A stretch of DNA of 64,000 bases from Sulfopaludibacter sp035606355. Its GTDB lineage: Bacteria; Acidobacteriota; Terriglobia; Bryobacterales; Bryobacteraceae. Of this stretch, positions 14,696 through 24,373 are shown one piece after another (the stretch's first letter is position 1; the number at the start of each line of letters is the position of its first letter). The position numbers were made by a program, and so were the translations under genes. Location of the stretch: the NCBI GenBank assembly GCA_035606355.1, contig DATNFO010000047.1:21377-85376 (forward strand), given 5' to 3'. The notes beneath the pieces are model-generated. The model had not been told where the DNA came from, did not search any database, and worked only from the letters and a program-made list of their open reading frames with translations.

Positions 14696-17600
14696 ATGAA
14701 CGCACGCGGATTCATCTCCATCACCACTCTCTTGTTGTGCGCAGCATTGCATGCGCAGATCAATTCCACATCCAGCTTGTCCGGGGTTGTTGCCGATTCC
14801 ACCGGCGCTCTGGTGCCGAATGCCGCGGTGGCTGTGCAGAATAGCGGCAACGGAACAACCTTCGATACGACGACGGGGAACAACGGCAGTTTTACAGTGC
14901 CATCGCTACCCGCGGGCACGTATGCGGTCAGCGTGAAGGCGGCCGGATTTAAAGAGGCTCGCATTCCGGGGATCGTTCTGGAAGTCGGAATCCCGACGAA
15001 CATTCATGTCAAGCTCGAACTCGGCGAACAGACCGATACGGTCACGGTGCAGGCGGAAAGCGCCGTGCTGCAAACGCAGAGCTCCGCCGTCACTACGACG
15101 CTCGCCGGCCGCCAGATCAACTCCCTGCCGCTGGTGTCGCGCGAGGCTCTCGACCTGGTGCTGTATCTTCCGGGTGTGACGACGCCCGGCCGGCCACGAA
15201 CCTCGACCGTGGACGGCATGAGCAAGGCTGCCATTAACATCACGATGGACGGCATCAACGTTCAGGACAATCAAGGCAAGTCCGGCGACGGCTTCTACAC
15301 GTATGTCCGGCCGCGAACGGATGCGGTGGAGGAAGTCACCGTGTCGGCGGGCGCGGCGGGCGCGGAAAGCAGCGGCGAAGGCGCGGTGCAGATCAAGTTC
15401 GTCACGCGCTCGGGCACGAATCAGTTCCACGGCAGCCTGTACGAGTACAACCGCACGCCGTTTCTGGCAGCGAATTACTGGTTCAACAACCGCAACCTGC
15501 CGGCCGATCCATCCACCGGAAAGGCTCCCAAGACGCGCGTGCTGCTCAACCAGTTCGGCGGCCGTCTGGGCGGCCCGATTCGCATACCGCACCTGTTCAA
15601 CGGCAAGGATCGCGCCTTCTTCTTCGTGAACTATGAAGAATTCCGGCTGCCGGAAGAAGGGCTGCGCACACGCAACATCTTCGATCCATCGACGCAGGCG
15701 GGAGTTTTTCAATACGTCACCGGCGGCGGCGTGCAGCGGGTCAATCTATTGAACCTTGCGGCGGCGAACGGTCAGGTTTCCACGATCGACCCGACCGTCG
15801 GCCGGCTGCTCTCCGATATCGCGGCCACAACGGTCAACGGCGGCGTGAATCCGTCTTCCGACCCGAATATCGACAGCTTCAGTTTCATCAATAAAGGCGG
15901 TCAAATCCGGCGCTTCAGCACGGTAAGATTCGACTACAACGTCAACTCGAAAAATAGCATCGAGGCCTCCTGGAATTATCAGAAGCTCGGCTACACCGGG
16001 CAGGGCGTCGACTTCCTGAACAATTCCGACCCCGCATTCCCGGGGTTTCCAAACAAGGCCGACATCCCGTCGATTCGCTTCTCCGGCGTGCTGGCATGGC
16101 GCTCTACCTTCACTACCCACATCGTTAACGAATTGCGCGCGGGCTTGCAGGGCGGCACGATCGATTTCTTCCCGGAGGTCAACATCGGCCAGTTCACCGG
16201 TCCGGTGGCGAACCAGCAGGGATTCAATCTCGGCATCGGCGCCGCGGGAATTACCAGCGCCACGGTGCAGAACGCGCCCAACCGCCACAACACCCCGGTG
16301 AAGCAGGTGAATGACACGTTGAGCATCACGCGAAATGCGCACAGCCTTTCTTTCGGCGGCGCCTTCACGGAAGTGACCTTTTGGAACTACAGCCAGACCG
16401 CGGTGCCCAGTATCACATTCGGCACGGACAGTACGGATCCCGCATCGGCGATGTTCACGGCGGCGAATTTTCCGGGTGCATCGTCGGCGCAATTGAGCGC
16501 GGCGAGTAACATCTACGCGGTGCTGACCGGACGGGTGACGGCGATCACGGCAAATGCGCTGCTCGGCGAAACCACGGGGCAGTATGTTTATAACGGCCCC
16601 GCAGTGCAACGGCTGCGGCAGCGGGAAGGCGGGCTCTTCGCGCAGGACACGTGGCGAATCTCGCCCACACTGACCGCGACGATGGGCTTGCGCTGGGAGG
16701 TAGAATTCCCCTTCGTGCCGCTGAACAGTTTGTACACGCAGAGCTCCTATGCGGGCCTGTTCGGAATTTCCGGCGCAGGCAATCTGTTCAAGCCGGGAGT
16801 GCTCACGGGGCAGACCACGCAGTACGTTCCGCTGAAGACCGGCGAGGCGGCGTATGGCACGCAGTGGAAAAATCTTGGCCCCTCGTTAGGCCTCGCCTGG
16901 ACTCCGAATGTGGATGGCACGTTCCTGACATGGCTTCTCGGCAAGGGCGGCCACTCGGTATTGCGAGGCGGCTACTCGGTGGCGTTCAACCGCGAAGGAA
17001 TTTCCGCTCTGCAGGCCCTTTCAGGCAACCCCGGCTTAACCATCACGGCGTCGCGGAATCTTACGCTCGGCAATCTGGTGACCGGTTCGGCCGGCGATAC
17101 CCTGCCGCTGTTGCTGCGGCAGACCAACCGGCTCAATCCGCCGGCGTTCACCGCCACACCCTCATTTCCTCTTACCGGCGCGGTGACGGACAACGTGAAC
17201 GTGATCGACCCGAACCTGAAGATGCCGTATGTGCAGAGCTGGTCTTTCGGTCTACAGCGCGAAGTGACGCGCAATACGGTGATTGAGGTGCGGTATCTGG
17301 GCAACCACGCGCTGCGCCCCTGGACCACCATCAATTACAACGAAACGAACATCGTGGAAAATGGTTTTCTCACGGAGTTCAAAGAGGCGCAGCAGAATCT
17401 GGCGGCCAACATAGCCGCCGGACGCGGCTCCACATTCAAGTATGCCGGGCCGAATACCGGCACCTCTCCACTGCCGATCACGCTCGGATACTTCAGCGGA
17501 GTGGGCGCCGCGCAGGCGGCCGACACCACAAAGTACACATCATCGTTGTTCAGCAACTCCACGTACGTGAACACGCTGGCGGCGAACAACCCGGCGCCGT

Positions 17601-18562
17601 TCACATTCGTGAGCAGTCTCACCGGGAACGCGGGGCAGCGCGCCAGCGCACTGGCGGCGGGGTTGCCCGCGAACCTGTTCGTCGCCAACCCCGACAAGTC
17701 GCGCGCCAACCTGCTCACCAATTTTGGAGGCAGCACGTACAACGCGGCCACCGTCGATGTGCGGCGCAGATTCGCGAATGGCATGCTGTTCGATGCGAAC
17801 TACACCTTCACGAAGGCCATGTCCGGCCTTTTTGAGACGCTGCGCGAGGGTCCGGTGAAAGCGGTGAGTCCGTACGGCATCGTTCACGGGTTTAAGCTGA
17901 ACTGGATTTACGAGCTTCCGATCGGAGCGGGAAGGCCGTTGCTCGGCAGTGCTCACGGCGTGCTGAATCAGATCATCGGCGGTTGGGCGATCAATGGAAC
18001 GGGACGCGTACAGAGCGGCGATCCGTTCAATCTCGGCAATGTGCGGCTCGTCGGGATGACGCGCAACGACCTGCAGAGCGCCGTTGGCATGAACTTCAAC
18101 GATGGCGCGCGGATCGCGTATTTCCTGCCGCAGGACATTATCCAAAACACCATCAAAGCGTTTAACACGAGCGCGACGAGCGCGAATGGATACGGCAGTG
18201 CGGGCGCGCCAACGGGCCGGTACATCGCGCCCGCCAACGGGCCGGGATGCATCGAGGCGTTTACCGGGCAGTGCGGCGGCACGCAGCTTGTGTTGTACGG
18301 ACCGCATTTCACGCGCTTCGACATAAGCGCCGTCAAGAAGTTCCGCGTCAACGAACACGCCAACGTGGAATTCCGCGCCGAGTTTCTGAATGCGTTCAAC
18401 AACATCAACTTCATCGTGGGGAGCGCGCAGAACGATACCAACTCGGTGACGAATTTCAGCAGCCAGTCCTTCGGCCAGGTAACAAATGCCTACCAGGATA
18501 CTTCGACCACCTACGATCCGGGCGGGCGCCTGATTCAGTGGGTGCTGAGGATTAATTTCTGA
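14696..18562 (+). CDS. Oar-type TonB-dependent outer-membrane receptor
   Basis: This 1288-residue protein has a signal peptide (about 1-21, ...ALHAQ), a carboxypeptidase-regulatory (CarboxypepD_reg) domain at about 28-110 (SLSGVVADSTGALVPNAAV, PAGTYAVSVKAAGFKEA), and a plug at about 115-240 (VTVQAESAVLQTQSSAV, INSLPLVSREALDLVLYLPG, ITMDGINVQDN). A long 22-strand-type barrel ends in an aromatic C-terminus (WVLRINF). This is the Oar/TonB architecture hugely expanded in acidobacteria, presumed to import large ligands such as polysaccharide fragments or to act in adhesion. The ligand is not evident; no adjacent SusD-type lipoprotein gene exists. ATG 14696 directly opens the signal peptide. Paired repeats upstream suggest dedicated regulation. 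Confidence 0.92.
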   Translation: MNARGFISITTLLLCAALHAQINSTSSLSGVVADSTGALVPNAAVAVQNSGNGTTFDTTTGNNGSFTVPSLPAGTYAVSVKAAGFKEARIPGIVLEVGIPTNIHVKLELGEQTDTVTVQAESAVLQTQSSAVTTTLAGRQINSLPLVSREALDLVLYLPGVTTPGRPRTSTVDGMSKAAINITMDGINVQDNQGKSGDGFYTYVRPRTDAVEEVTVSAGAAGAESSGEGAVQIKFVTRSGTNQFHGSLYEYNRTPFLAANYWFNNRNLPADPSTGKAPKTRVLLNQFGGRLGGPIRIPHLFNGKDRAFFFVNYEEFRLPEEGLRTRNIFDPSTQAGVFQYVTGGGVQRVNLLNLAAANGQVSTIDPTVGRLLSDIAATTVNGGVNPSSDPNIDSFSFINKGGQIRRFSTVRFDYNVNSKNSIEASWNYQKLGYTGQGVDFLNNSDPAFPGFPNKADIPSIRFSGVLAWRSTFTTHIVNELRAGLQGGTIDFFPEVNIGQFTGPVANQQGFNLGIGAAGITSATVQNAPNRHNTPVKQVNDTLSITRNAHSLSFGGAFTEVTFWNYSQTAVPSITFGTDSTDPASAMFTAANFPGASSAQLSAASNIYAVLTGRVTAITANALLGETTGQYVYNGPAVQRLRQREGGLFAQDTWRISPTLTATMGLRWEVEFPFVPLNSLYTQSSYAGLFGISGAGNLFKPGVLTGQTTQYVPLKTGEAAYGTQWKNLGPSLGLAWTPNVDGTFLTWLLGKGGHSVLRGGYSVAFNREGISALQALSGNPGLTITASRNLTLGNLVTGSAGDTLPLLLRQTNRLNPPAFTATPSFPLTGAVTDNVNVIDPNLKMPYVQSWSFGLQREVTRNTVIEVRYLGNHALRPWTTINYNETNIVENGFLTEFKEAQQNLAANIAAGRGSTFKYAGPNTGTSPLPITLGYFSGVGAAQAADTTKYTSSLFSNSTYVNTLAANNPAPFTFVSSLTGNAGQRASALAAGLPANLFVANPDKSRANLLTNFGGSTYNAATVDVRRRFANGMLFDANYTFTKAMSGLFETLREGPVKAVSPYGIVHGFKLNWIYELPIGAGRPLLGSAHGVLNQIIGGWAINGTGRVQSGDPFNLGNVRLVGMTRNDLQSAVGMNFNDGARIAYFLPQDIIQNTIKAFNTSATSANGYGSAGAPTGRYIAPANGPGCIEAFTGQCGGTQLVLYGPHFTRFDISAVKKFRVNEHANVEFRAEFLNAFNNINFIVGSAQNDTNSVTNFSSQSFGQVTNAYQDTSTTYDPGGRLIQWVLRINF

Positions 18563-18574
18563 TTCGCGCCTGCG

Positions 18575-18597
18575 GCCGGTCGGGAGACCGGTCGCTA
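18575..18597. repeat. REP-like palindrome between convergent genes
   Basis: CCGGTC (18576-18581), a GGGA loop and GACCGG (18586-18591) form a short hairpin followed by TCGCTACT. It resembles the palindrome at 12211-12236 and sits in the 42-bp gap between the receptor and clpS stop codons, where it might also act as a weak bidirectional terminator. Confidence 0.45.
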
Positions 18598-18604
18598 CTG
18601 TCAG

Positions 18605-18922
18605 CTAGGCGGGTTCGACTACGGCGGACATGCTGCCTTTGCTTCGCTCCAAACGCCAGTCCGGACCATAGGCGTGGATCTGATCTCTGGCGAACTCTGC
18701 TTCGGATAGTTCACAGGTAATCAGCACCGTCCGGCCTCGCCGGTCGACTTCCTCGGCATGCCGGTATGCCTGCTCCAGCGAGAAGATGAAGATCTTCTGG
18801 AGCATCTCGATGACGTAATCGTAAGTGTGGTCGTTGTCGTCCAGCAGGACGACCCGGTAGAGCGGAACGAGCCGGTCCTGTTCGAGGTATTCGGTCTCGG
18901 GAGTAGCTGCTGGCCGTGCCAT
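18605..18922 (-). CDS. clpS: ATP-dependent Clp protease adaptor ClpS
   Basis: ClpS delivers N-degron substrates to the ClpAP or ClpCP protease. The 105-residue length is normal. The core is recognisable: LYRVVLLDDNDHTYDYVIEMLQKIF at 21-45 contains the acidic degron-pocket loop, and SLEQAYRHAEEVDRRGRTVLITC matches helix 2 and the following strand. The usual pocket His of the VHxxG segment is replaced (EVDRRG), as in some divergent ClpS paralogues, so N-end-rule specificity may differ. It lies just downstream of the large sensor kinase gene (18 bases after its stop) and could be co-transcribed. No clpA lies nearby. Confidence 0.88.
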   Translation of the reverse strand: MARPAATPETEYLEQDRLVPLYRVVLLDDNDHTYDYVIEMLQKIFIFSLEQAYRHAEEVDRRGRTVLITCELSEAEFARDQIHAYGPDWRLERSKGSMSAVVEPA

Positions 18923-18939
18923 GCTTCCGCACCCCTAGT

Positions 18940-21900
18940 CTACAACGTGCCCACCGACTTCCGGCGTGCGAGACCGCGCGTCTTCAACGGCAAAGTAGCG
19001 GTAAAACGGGAACCCTGGCCGGGGCGGGCGTCCCACTCAGCGGCGCCGCCGAGTTCGCGCATGCGCCGCGCCATGCTGGTGAGACCTTCGCCTTCATACT
19101 TGCGATGAGCATCAAAGCCGTGGCCGTTATCGATCACGGTCAGCCGCAGCGCGCCTCCATCCCGTTCCAGACGCACAACCGCGGCGGTCGCTCCCGAGTG
19201 CCTCGCCACGTTGTTCACTGCTTCCTTGAATACGAGATAGAGAGGGCGGCGCGCCTCCATGGGGACCGTGAAATCCGCACTGAGCCCCTCGGATTCGAAT
19301 TTCAGCTCGATGTCGGCGCCGGCCAGCGTGTCGCCGGCGAAGCGGCGCATACGATGCACCAGCGCGTCAAAACGGTCGTGGCGCGGATTCACTTCCCACA
19401 CGATATCGCTCATGTCCTGCACAAGCCCGCGCGCGGTTTCGGCGATATCGTTGAGCAGGCGCGGCTCGGACTTGCGGCGCGCCACCTCGCTCAAAATGGA
19501 GATCTGGGTGAGGCTCGCGCCGATATCGTCGTGCAGATCGGTGGCGATTCGCGTTCGCAGGCGTTCCATCGCCAGAAGGTGGCGCACACGATACTCGTAC
19601 AGCGATTTGACCGCCCCGGCAAGCACGGCGGCGGCAAGCGTCAGAAACCACCAGCGCCGCCACAGCGGGGTTTCCACAAACAGATCGAAGCGAGCGGGTT
19701 CCAGGCTGACCTGCCCATCGGGGTTGACGGCGCGGACCTCGAAGAGAAAGCGGCCGCTCGGCAGCGACGCATAATTGACCGTCAGGGAATCGCGCGGCTC
19801 GCTCCAATCGCGATCCACGCCGTTGAGCCGGTATTGGTAGCGAAGCGATTCCACACTGCGCAGGTCCACGGCGGCGTATTCGATCTCCACCTGATTGCGG
19901 TTGGAGGCGAGGTCAAGGGAAAGGTGGCGCGCGCCCTCCCAAGGCACGGGAACATCTTCACCGCGAACTCGCACGCGCGTGATGTAGACTGGCCAAGGCG
20001 CGGAGCGGGGCGCGTGTTCGGGGTCGAACTCGGAAAGTCCCCGCAGTGTTCCGAACCAGATATGCCCGCGGCGGTCGCGATGCGCCGTGTTCGGCTCGCT
20101 ATCGGGGAGGCCGTCGGCGGTCGTGAAGTGCCGGATGGGCGCACGGCCCACGGGGGCCGCGGGATCGATGCGGTCGATGCCGCGCGCGGTGCCCGCATAT
20201 ATGTAGCCCGCAGCGTCCTCGGCAAGCAGGCTACCCATCGTCGCGGATAGCCCTTCGGCGAGACCATAGTGTCGAAACTCGAGCCTGTCTCCGGTGATGT
20301 TGTCGCAGCGGAACACGCCATCGCGCCACGTGGCCACCCACATACGCCCGGCGCGATCGATGAGCATGTCGCGCATCCCGAGCGCCTTATCACTGACCGG
20401 ATGTACGGCGAAGCGCCCGTTCTTCAGGCGCGCCACCTCACCGGTCGTGCCTATCCAGACCGCGCCATCCGGCGCTTCCCGCATGGCTGTTACGAGCGAT
20501 TCGCCGGACCAGCCTTCTGACTGCTCGAATCGATGGAAGCGCCCCGTGACATGATCCCAACGCGCAAGACCTCGCGGTTCAATGCAGCTTACCCAGATGT
20601 CGCCGCGCGAATCTTCGAACGCGCGGAAAACATCGTGGCACTTAAGATCGCTGTCGAAGCCGTAGCGGACAGGCTCGGTTGTCGCCAGGAACTCGGGACG
20701 CGCCACGCTGCGATAGCGCAGAATGCCGTCGCCGGTGGGCAGCCACCAATCCCCATTGCGCGCCGCAACGATGTGCTGATTCCAACCCCACCCCATGTAT
20801 GTAATTGGATGCGCCGGCATTTTGAAATAGACCGGCTGGAAGCCGCCGTTGACGACTTTCATCACAAATGGTTTCGGCCCGAGTGACGGCTCCACGTACA
20901 GGCCGCCGGCCGGATCCTCAAAAATGGAATTGATGCGCGTGCTCAGGAGCCCATCGCTCTCGTCATAGGTAACAAACCCGGAGTCGGCGATTCGAAAGAT
21001 GCCCGCGCCTTCAGTGGACGCCCACAGATTTCCCTGTGAATCCTCCTCGATATCGCTCAGTTCAGTGGTGGGAAGCCCTTCGCGAACGCCGAGGAACTCC
21101 GCGACGGTGACGCGATTGTCGGGGGTAACGTTCAGGTGCGCGATGCCGCCGATTCCCGCGGCCCAGATAGAGCCATCGCGCCGGCGCAGCACCTTGCGCG
21201 GATAGTTCAGGCCGGGCAGCGGGAACTGATGCAGCTTGTAGCCGCCGGGCGTCTCTTCGAGGATGGTGGGGTGCCCGCTGGACGCAAGCAGCCGGCGTCC
21301 GCCGCCGAGATCGACGTACCCAAAGACCCCCATGGGTCCGGCGCTCTCCGTGATGCTGTGCGCGGTTCCACCCGGGTGAAATTCGAGGATGGCGAAATCC
21401 GTGCAAACCAGCAGCGAGCCCTCGCGACCCTCCATGATCATCTGTATGGAGTGCTCTTTCGGCGGTTTGAAGTTGGTGCGCTCCAGACGCTTGCCGTCGG
21501 CCGAAACGTGCAGCACTTCCTGCGTGGTGGAAATCCAGGTCTCGCCGGCGGCGGTTTCGATCACCGAGAACGTGCCGGTATCTTTGAGAGGGGGCGAAAT
21601 TTCGAGAGGCTTGCAAGGCTGCCCCACCTTCGAATCAAGAGTGAGGCGGCAGATTTCCGAATCCGTGGAGAGCCAGAATCCGCCGTTCCGCGACCGCGCC
21701 AATCCGACGATATGGCGCGACGGCAGCCCGGATTCCGGACCGAAAAGACGGAAGCGATAGCCGTCGAAGCGCGCCAGACCTTCCGAAGTGCAGAGCCACA
21801 ACACGCCGGAGGGTCCGGGCACTATGCAATTCACGGAATTGCGCGGCAGGCCCTGCGCGGATGTGAAGACGCGGACAGGCAATTTTCGGGCGGCGGCGGT

Positions 21901-21954
21901 GGAAACCGTGAAGCACAGTGCACCGGTGAGAATGAGAGCGGAGGCGGCGCGCAT
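18940..21954 (-). CDS. Two-component propeller sensor histidine kinase
   Basis: This 1004-residue membrane kinase has a signal peptide (about 1-22). Two seven-bladed regulator propellers fill about 25-620, with repeats of the form GLPRNSVNCIVPGPSGVLWLCTSEGLARFDG. A Y_Y_Y domain follows at about 655-725 and a single membrane helix (WWFLTLAAAVLAGAVKSLYEY). The cytoplasmic HisKA_3-type kinase has phospho-acceptor His in ATDLHDDIGASLTQISI, N-box FKEAVNNVARHSGA and G-box DNGHGF/GEGLTSMARRM. It is built like the BT-type polysaccharide sensors but lacks a fused receiver and AraC domain. HisKA_3 kinases normally phosphorylate NarL-type regulators, and none is adjacent, so it is an orphan here. The clpS gene follows. 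Confidence 0.92.
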   Translation of the reverse strand: MRAASALILTGALCFTVSTAAARKLPVRVFTSAQGLPRNSVNCIVPGPSGVLWLCTSEGLARFDGYRFRLFGPESGLPSRHIVGLARSRNGGFWLSTDSEICRLTLDSKVGQPCKPLEISPPLKDTGTFSVIETAAGETWISTTQEVLHVSADGKRLERTNFKPPKEHSIQMIMEGREGSLLVCTDFAILEFHPGGTAHSITESAGPMGVFGYVDLGGGRRLLASSGHPTILEETPGGYKLHQFPLPGLNYPRKVLRRRDGSIWAAGIGGIAHLNVTPDNRVTVAEFLGVREGLPTTELSDIEEDSQGNLWASTEGAGIFRIADSGFVTYDESDGLLSTRINSIFEDPAGGLYVEPSLGPKPFVMKVVNGGFQPVYFKMPAHPITYMGWGWNQHIVAARNGDWWLPTGDGILRYRSVARPEFLATTEPVRYGFDSDLKCHDVFRAFEDSRGDIWVSCIEPRGLARWDHVTGRFHRFEQSEGWSGESLVTAMREAPDGAVWIGTTGEVARLKNGRFAVHPVSDKALGMRDMLIDRAGRMWVATWRDGVFRCDNITGDRLEFRHYGLAEGLSATMGSLLAEDAAGYIYAGTARGIDRIDPAAPVGRAPIRHFTTADGLPDSEPNTAHRDRRGHIWFGTLRGLSEFDPEHAPRSAPWPVYITRVRVRGEDVPVPWEGARHLSLDLASNRNQVEIEYAAVDLRSVESLRYQYRLNGVDRDWSEPRDSLTVNYASLPSGRFLFEVRAVNPDGQVSLEPARFDLFVETPLWRRWWFLTLAAAVLAGAVKSLYEYRVRHLLAMERLRTRIATDLHDDIGASLTQISILSEVARRKSEPRLLNDIAETARGLVQDMSDIVWEVNPRHDRFDALVHRMRRFAGDTLAGADIELKFESEGLSADFTVPMEARRPLYLVFKEAVNNVARHSGATAAVVRLERDGGALRLTVIDNGHGFDAHRKYEGEGLTSMARRMRELGGAAEWDARPGQGSRFTATLPLKTRGLARRKSVGTL

Positions 21955-21979
21955 CGCTGTTTGAGGATAATAGCAAAAG

Positions 21980-22687
21980 ATGATCGACTATCGCGCAATT
22001 GAAGCCAAACTGATGGACACCGTGGGCGGCGCTCGCCGTCCCGTGGCGATCGCGTTTTTGGACGCGCCGCCCGCCGGCGTGGAGAAATTCGAAGGCTCGC
22101 AGCCTTCGTCGTGCAGTTACTGGCGGCTGGCCGCGGAAGGCCGCAAGTTCTACACCGAAGCATCGGACCACCTGAATTGTCCCGTGGGCGCATACACGCA
22201 CAACACGCTGACGCCGGAGCGTCTGCCCGAACTGCAACAAACGCTGGGATTGATGAGCAGTATCGGCTACATTCGCATGGAGGAAGTGCCGGGCGTCTTT
22301 CATCTGGATCGCGCTCCGAAAGTGGTGGCCTACGCGCCGCTGGGGGAAACCACATACCCGCCGGACGCCGTTCTGATCAGCGGGCTCCCGGGGGCGATGA
22401 TGCTGATTGCAGAGGCGGCGATGCGCGCCGGGGCGATGAGCAATCTGCCGCTGCTCGGGCGTCCGACCTGCATGGCCATTCCGGCGGCCATGAGCAACGG
22501 CGCGGTAACCAGTTCCGGCTGCATCGGAAATCGCGTGTACACGGACGTCCCCGAAGATCACATCTACACCGTGCTGCGCGGCAGCGACCTGGAGAAGGTC
22601 GCGGCGGAGCTGGATACGATCCGTTCGGCCAACCGCACGCTTACCGAGTATCACCAGGAGCGGCGCCGTTCGTTATCTACGATGTAA
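21980..22687 (+). CDS. DUF169 family protein
   Basis: This 235-residue cytoplasmic protein matches DUF169: the N-terminal RRPVAIAFLDAPPAGVEKF, the cysteine-bearing SSCSYWRLAAEGRKFYT, the second Cys in HLNCPVGAYTHN, and the C-terminal GRPTCMAIPAAMSNGAVTSSGCIGNR. Its four-cysteine pattern (in SCSYW, NCPVG, TCMAI, GCIGN) suggests a metal or cofactor site. Family members are often annotated as uncharacterised or ArCP-like, and function is unknown. It starts at ATG 21980, divergent from the propeller kinase with a 25-bp gap, so the two promoters must overlap the neighbouring starts or the messages are leaderless. Confidence 0.85.
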   Translation: MIDYRAIEAKLMDTVGGARRPVAIAFLDAPPAGVEKFEGSQPSSCSYWRLAAEGRKFYTEASDHLNCPVGAYTHNTLTPERLPELQQTLGLMSSIGYIRMEEVPGVFHLDRAPKVVAYAPLGETTYPPDAVLISGLPGAMMLIAEAAMRAGAMSNLPLLGRPTCMAIPAAMSNGAVTSSGCIGNRVYTDVPEDHIYTVLRGSDLEKVAAELDTIRSANRTLTEYHQERRRSLSTM

Positions 22688-22741
22688 GCTCCAGTCCGAC
22701 TAGCCCGATTGGGCAGCTCGTCACTCGAAAGAGGGCCGACC

Positions 22742-22747
22742 TATAAT
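22742..22747 (+). promoter_or_regulatory. Consensus -10 (TATAAT) ahead of the receiver gene
   Basis: A perfect TATAAT lies 55 bases upstream of the GTG at 22802 in the 114-bp gap after the DUF169 stop. No good -35 is seen at 16-18 bases, so an activator or extended contacts may be needed. Confidence 0.4.
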
Positions 22748-22801
22748 GTAAGTAGCAGCGGGGGTTTCCGTGCCGCACCTCCCGCGGAAAGCGGGAAGAC
22801 T

Positions 22802-23188
22802 GTGGAGACGACACCTTCAAACCGGACCATCCTGGCGGTTGATGACGACCTCACCGTACTCGGCATGGTGGACGCTGTTTTGCGTTCGGCCGGCTACCAC
22901 GTGCTTGTGGCGGAAGGCGGCTGGAACGCCATCAAGCTGCACGAGAAACACTCGCGGGTGGATCTGCTGCTCACGGACGTGATCATGCCGGACCTCACCG
23001 GTCCGGTGGTAGCCGAGCGTCTGCGGGCGCGCCAGCCGGACTTGCCCGTGCTCTTTATTTCCGGATTTCACGATGCCGACCTGGTGCAGCGATTTGTCAC
23101 CAGCAAAGGCTTCGCGCTGCTGCCGAAGCCATTCACCGTGGATGCGCTGTTGCGCGTGGTCGAGGAGACCATGGCTCCGGTGCGTTGA
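22802..23188 (+). CDS. Single-domain CheY-like response regulator
   Basis: This is a 128-residue stand-alone receiver with no output domain. The acidic pocket is VDDD (14-17), the phospho-acceptor Asp is in LLLTDVIMPDLTG, the switch Ser/Thr in PVLFISGFHD and the conserved Lys in LLPKPFTVDALL. Receivers of the FISGF type often come from hybrid kinases or act as diffusible phosphate carriers. I chose GTG 22802 because the receiver fold begins shortly after; the frame is open upstream to 22709 but that stretch contains a promoter-like TATAAT. The sensor partner is not evident; the large orphan kinase at 18940-21954 is the nearest candidate but is of a class that normally uses NarL regulators. 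Confidence 0.88.
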   Translation: METTPSNRTILAVDDDLTVLGMVDAVLRSAGYHVLVAEGGWNAIKLHEKHSRVDLLLTDVIMPDLTGPVVAERLRARQPDLPVLFISGFHDADLVQRFVTSKGFALLPKPFTVDALLRVVEETMAPVR

Positions 23189-23192
23189 GATC

Positions 23193-24230
23193 TCAGAGAT
23201 TGGATTGGGTGACGCGCACCAGGCGTTTGCCGATATTCTTGCCTTCTAGCATGCCGATGAATGCCACTGGCGCATTCTCCAGGCCATCGACAATATCTTC
23301 GTGGTATTTCAGCTTCTTTTCCCGCAGCCAGGTAGCTAATTGTTTGAGGCCTTCCTCATGCCGGTCGGCAAACTGTTGCACCAGGAAACCTTCCGCCTTA
23401 GCCTGCTTGGCGACGAGTTGTCCCAGCCAGCGCGGCCCCATCTCCGGCCGCTCGGAGTTGTACTGCGAGATCTGGCCGCAAACGGCAATGCGGGCGCGCG
23501 TGTTGATGGCGCGGATCACGGCGTCGGTGACCGGCCCGCCGACGTTGTCGAAATAAATATCGACTCCGTTCGGGCAAAGTTCCTTAAGGCGCGCCTGGTA
23601 ATCGCCTTCCTTGTAATTGAACCCGCCGTCAAACCCGAGTTCGCGAGTGATGAAGCGGATTTTCTCATTGCTTCCGGCGATCCCGATGGCGCGACAGCGC
23701 TTGATGCGCGCAATCTGGCCGACCAGCGAACCGACAGCTCCGGCAGCCGCCGACACCACCACGGTTTCACCCGGCTGCGGTTTGCAAATATCGAGCAGGC
23801 CGAAATATGCCGTCAGCCCGGGCATGCCGAGTACGTACAGCGACGTACTGATGGGCGCGACGCGCGGATCGACCTTCCGCAAGCTTTTGGCCTGCGCCAC
23901 CGCATATTCCTGCCAACCGAGCATGCCCTCGACAACGTCGTCTTTGGCGATGCGCGGATCGTTGGATTCGAGCACTGAGCCCACTACCGGGCCGGCCATC
24001 ACCTCGCCCGGCTGGACGGAACGTGCCTGTCCCGCCTGTCCGCCGATGCGGCCTCGCATCACCGGATCGACGGAGAGATACAGGGCTCTGACTAACACTT
24101 CGCCCGCTCCGGGTTGGGGCATCTGCGCATCAACCAACTTGAAATCCGTGGGCTTCGGCATGCCCACCGGGCGCGCCGCCAGCGTAATTTGCCGGTTTAC
24201 TGCGGGCACCGCTTGATTCGGTGATGACAT
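23193..24230 (-). CDS. Zinc-independent MDR oxidoreductase (CurA/PTGR-like, NADPH-dependent)
   Basis: This 345-residue enzyme belongs to the medium-chain dehydrogenase/reductase group that reduces enones, such as E. coli CurA/YncB and prostaglandin reductases. Key segments are LYLSVDPVMRGRI near residue 50, YVLGMPGLTAYFGLLDICKPQPGETVVVSAAAGAVGSLVGQIA containing the AAxGAVG nucleotide loop, FDGGFNYK, and the ending KLKYHEDIVDGLENAPVAFIGML with GKNIGKRLVRV. No zinc-ligand cysteines occur at the usual places. ATG 24230 begins the family N-terminus. It converges on the receiver gene (5-bp gap) and is divergent from the radical SAM gene. Likely a cytoplasmic NADPH-dependent double-bond reductase; natural substrate unknown. 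Confidence 0.92.
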   Translation of the reverse strand: MSSPNQAVPAVNRQITLAARPVGMPKPTDFKLVDAQMPQPGAGEVLVRALYLSVDPVMRGRIGGQAGQARSVQPGEVMAGPVVGSVLESNDPRIAKDDVVEGMLGWQEYAVAQAKSLRKVDPRVAPISTSLYVLGMPGLTAYFGLLDICKPQPGETVVVSAAAGAVGSLVGQIARIKRCRAIGIAGSNEKIRFITRELGFDGGFNYKEGDYQARLKELCPNGVDIYFDNVGGPVTDAVIRAINTRARIAVCGQISQYNSERPEMGPRWLGQLVAKQAKAEGFLVQQFADRHEEGLKQLATWLREKKLKYHEDIVDGLENAPVAFIGMLEGKNIGKRLVRVTQSNL

Positions 24231-24373
24231 TTGCTTACAGGCTAACATCCGTCCGCTCAAATCCCATACGCGACTCGTGCGCCATAGCACTGCCCGGATT
24301 GGCACAATTGGACAGTTCCCGACGTGCCGATTCGCTCCGTGGAAAGTTTCCGTTATGATATTGACCAAAGCCG

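Noticed and set aside
18916..20250. 444-codon plus-strand frame
   Set aside because: Antisense to the kinase domain of the propeller sensor, with no domain of its own.
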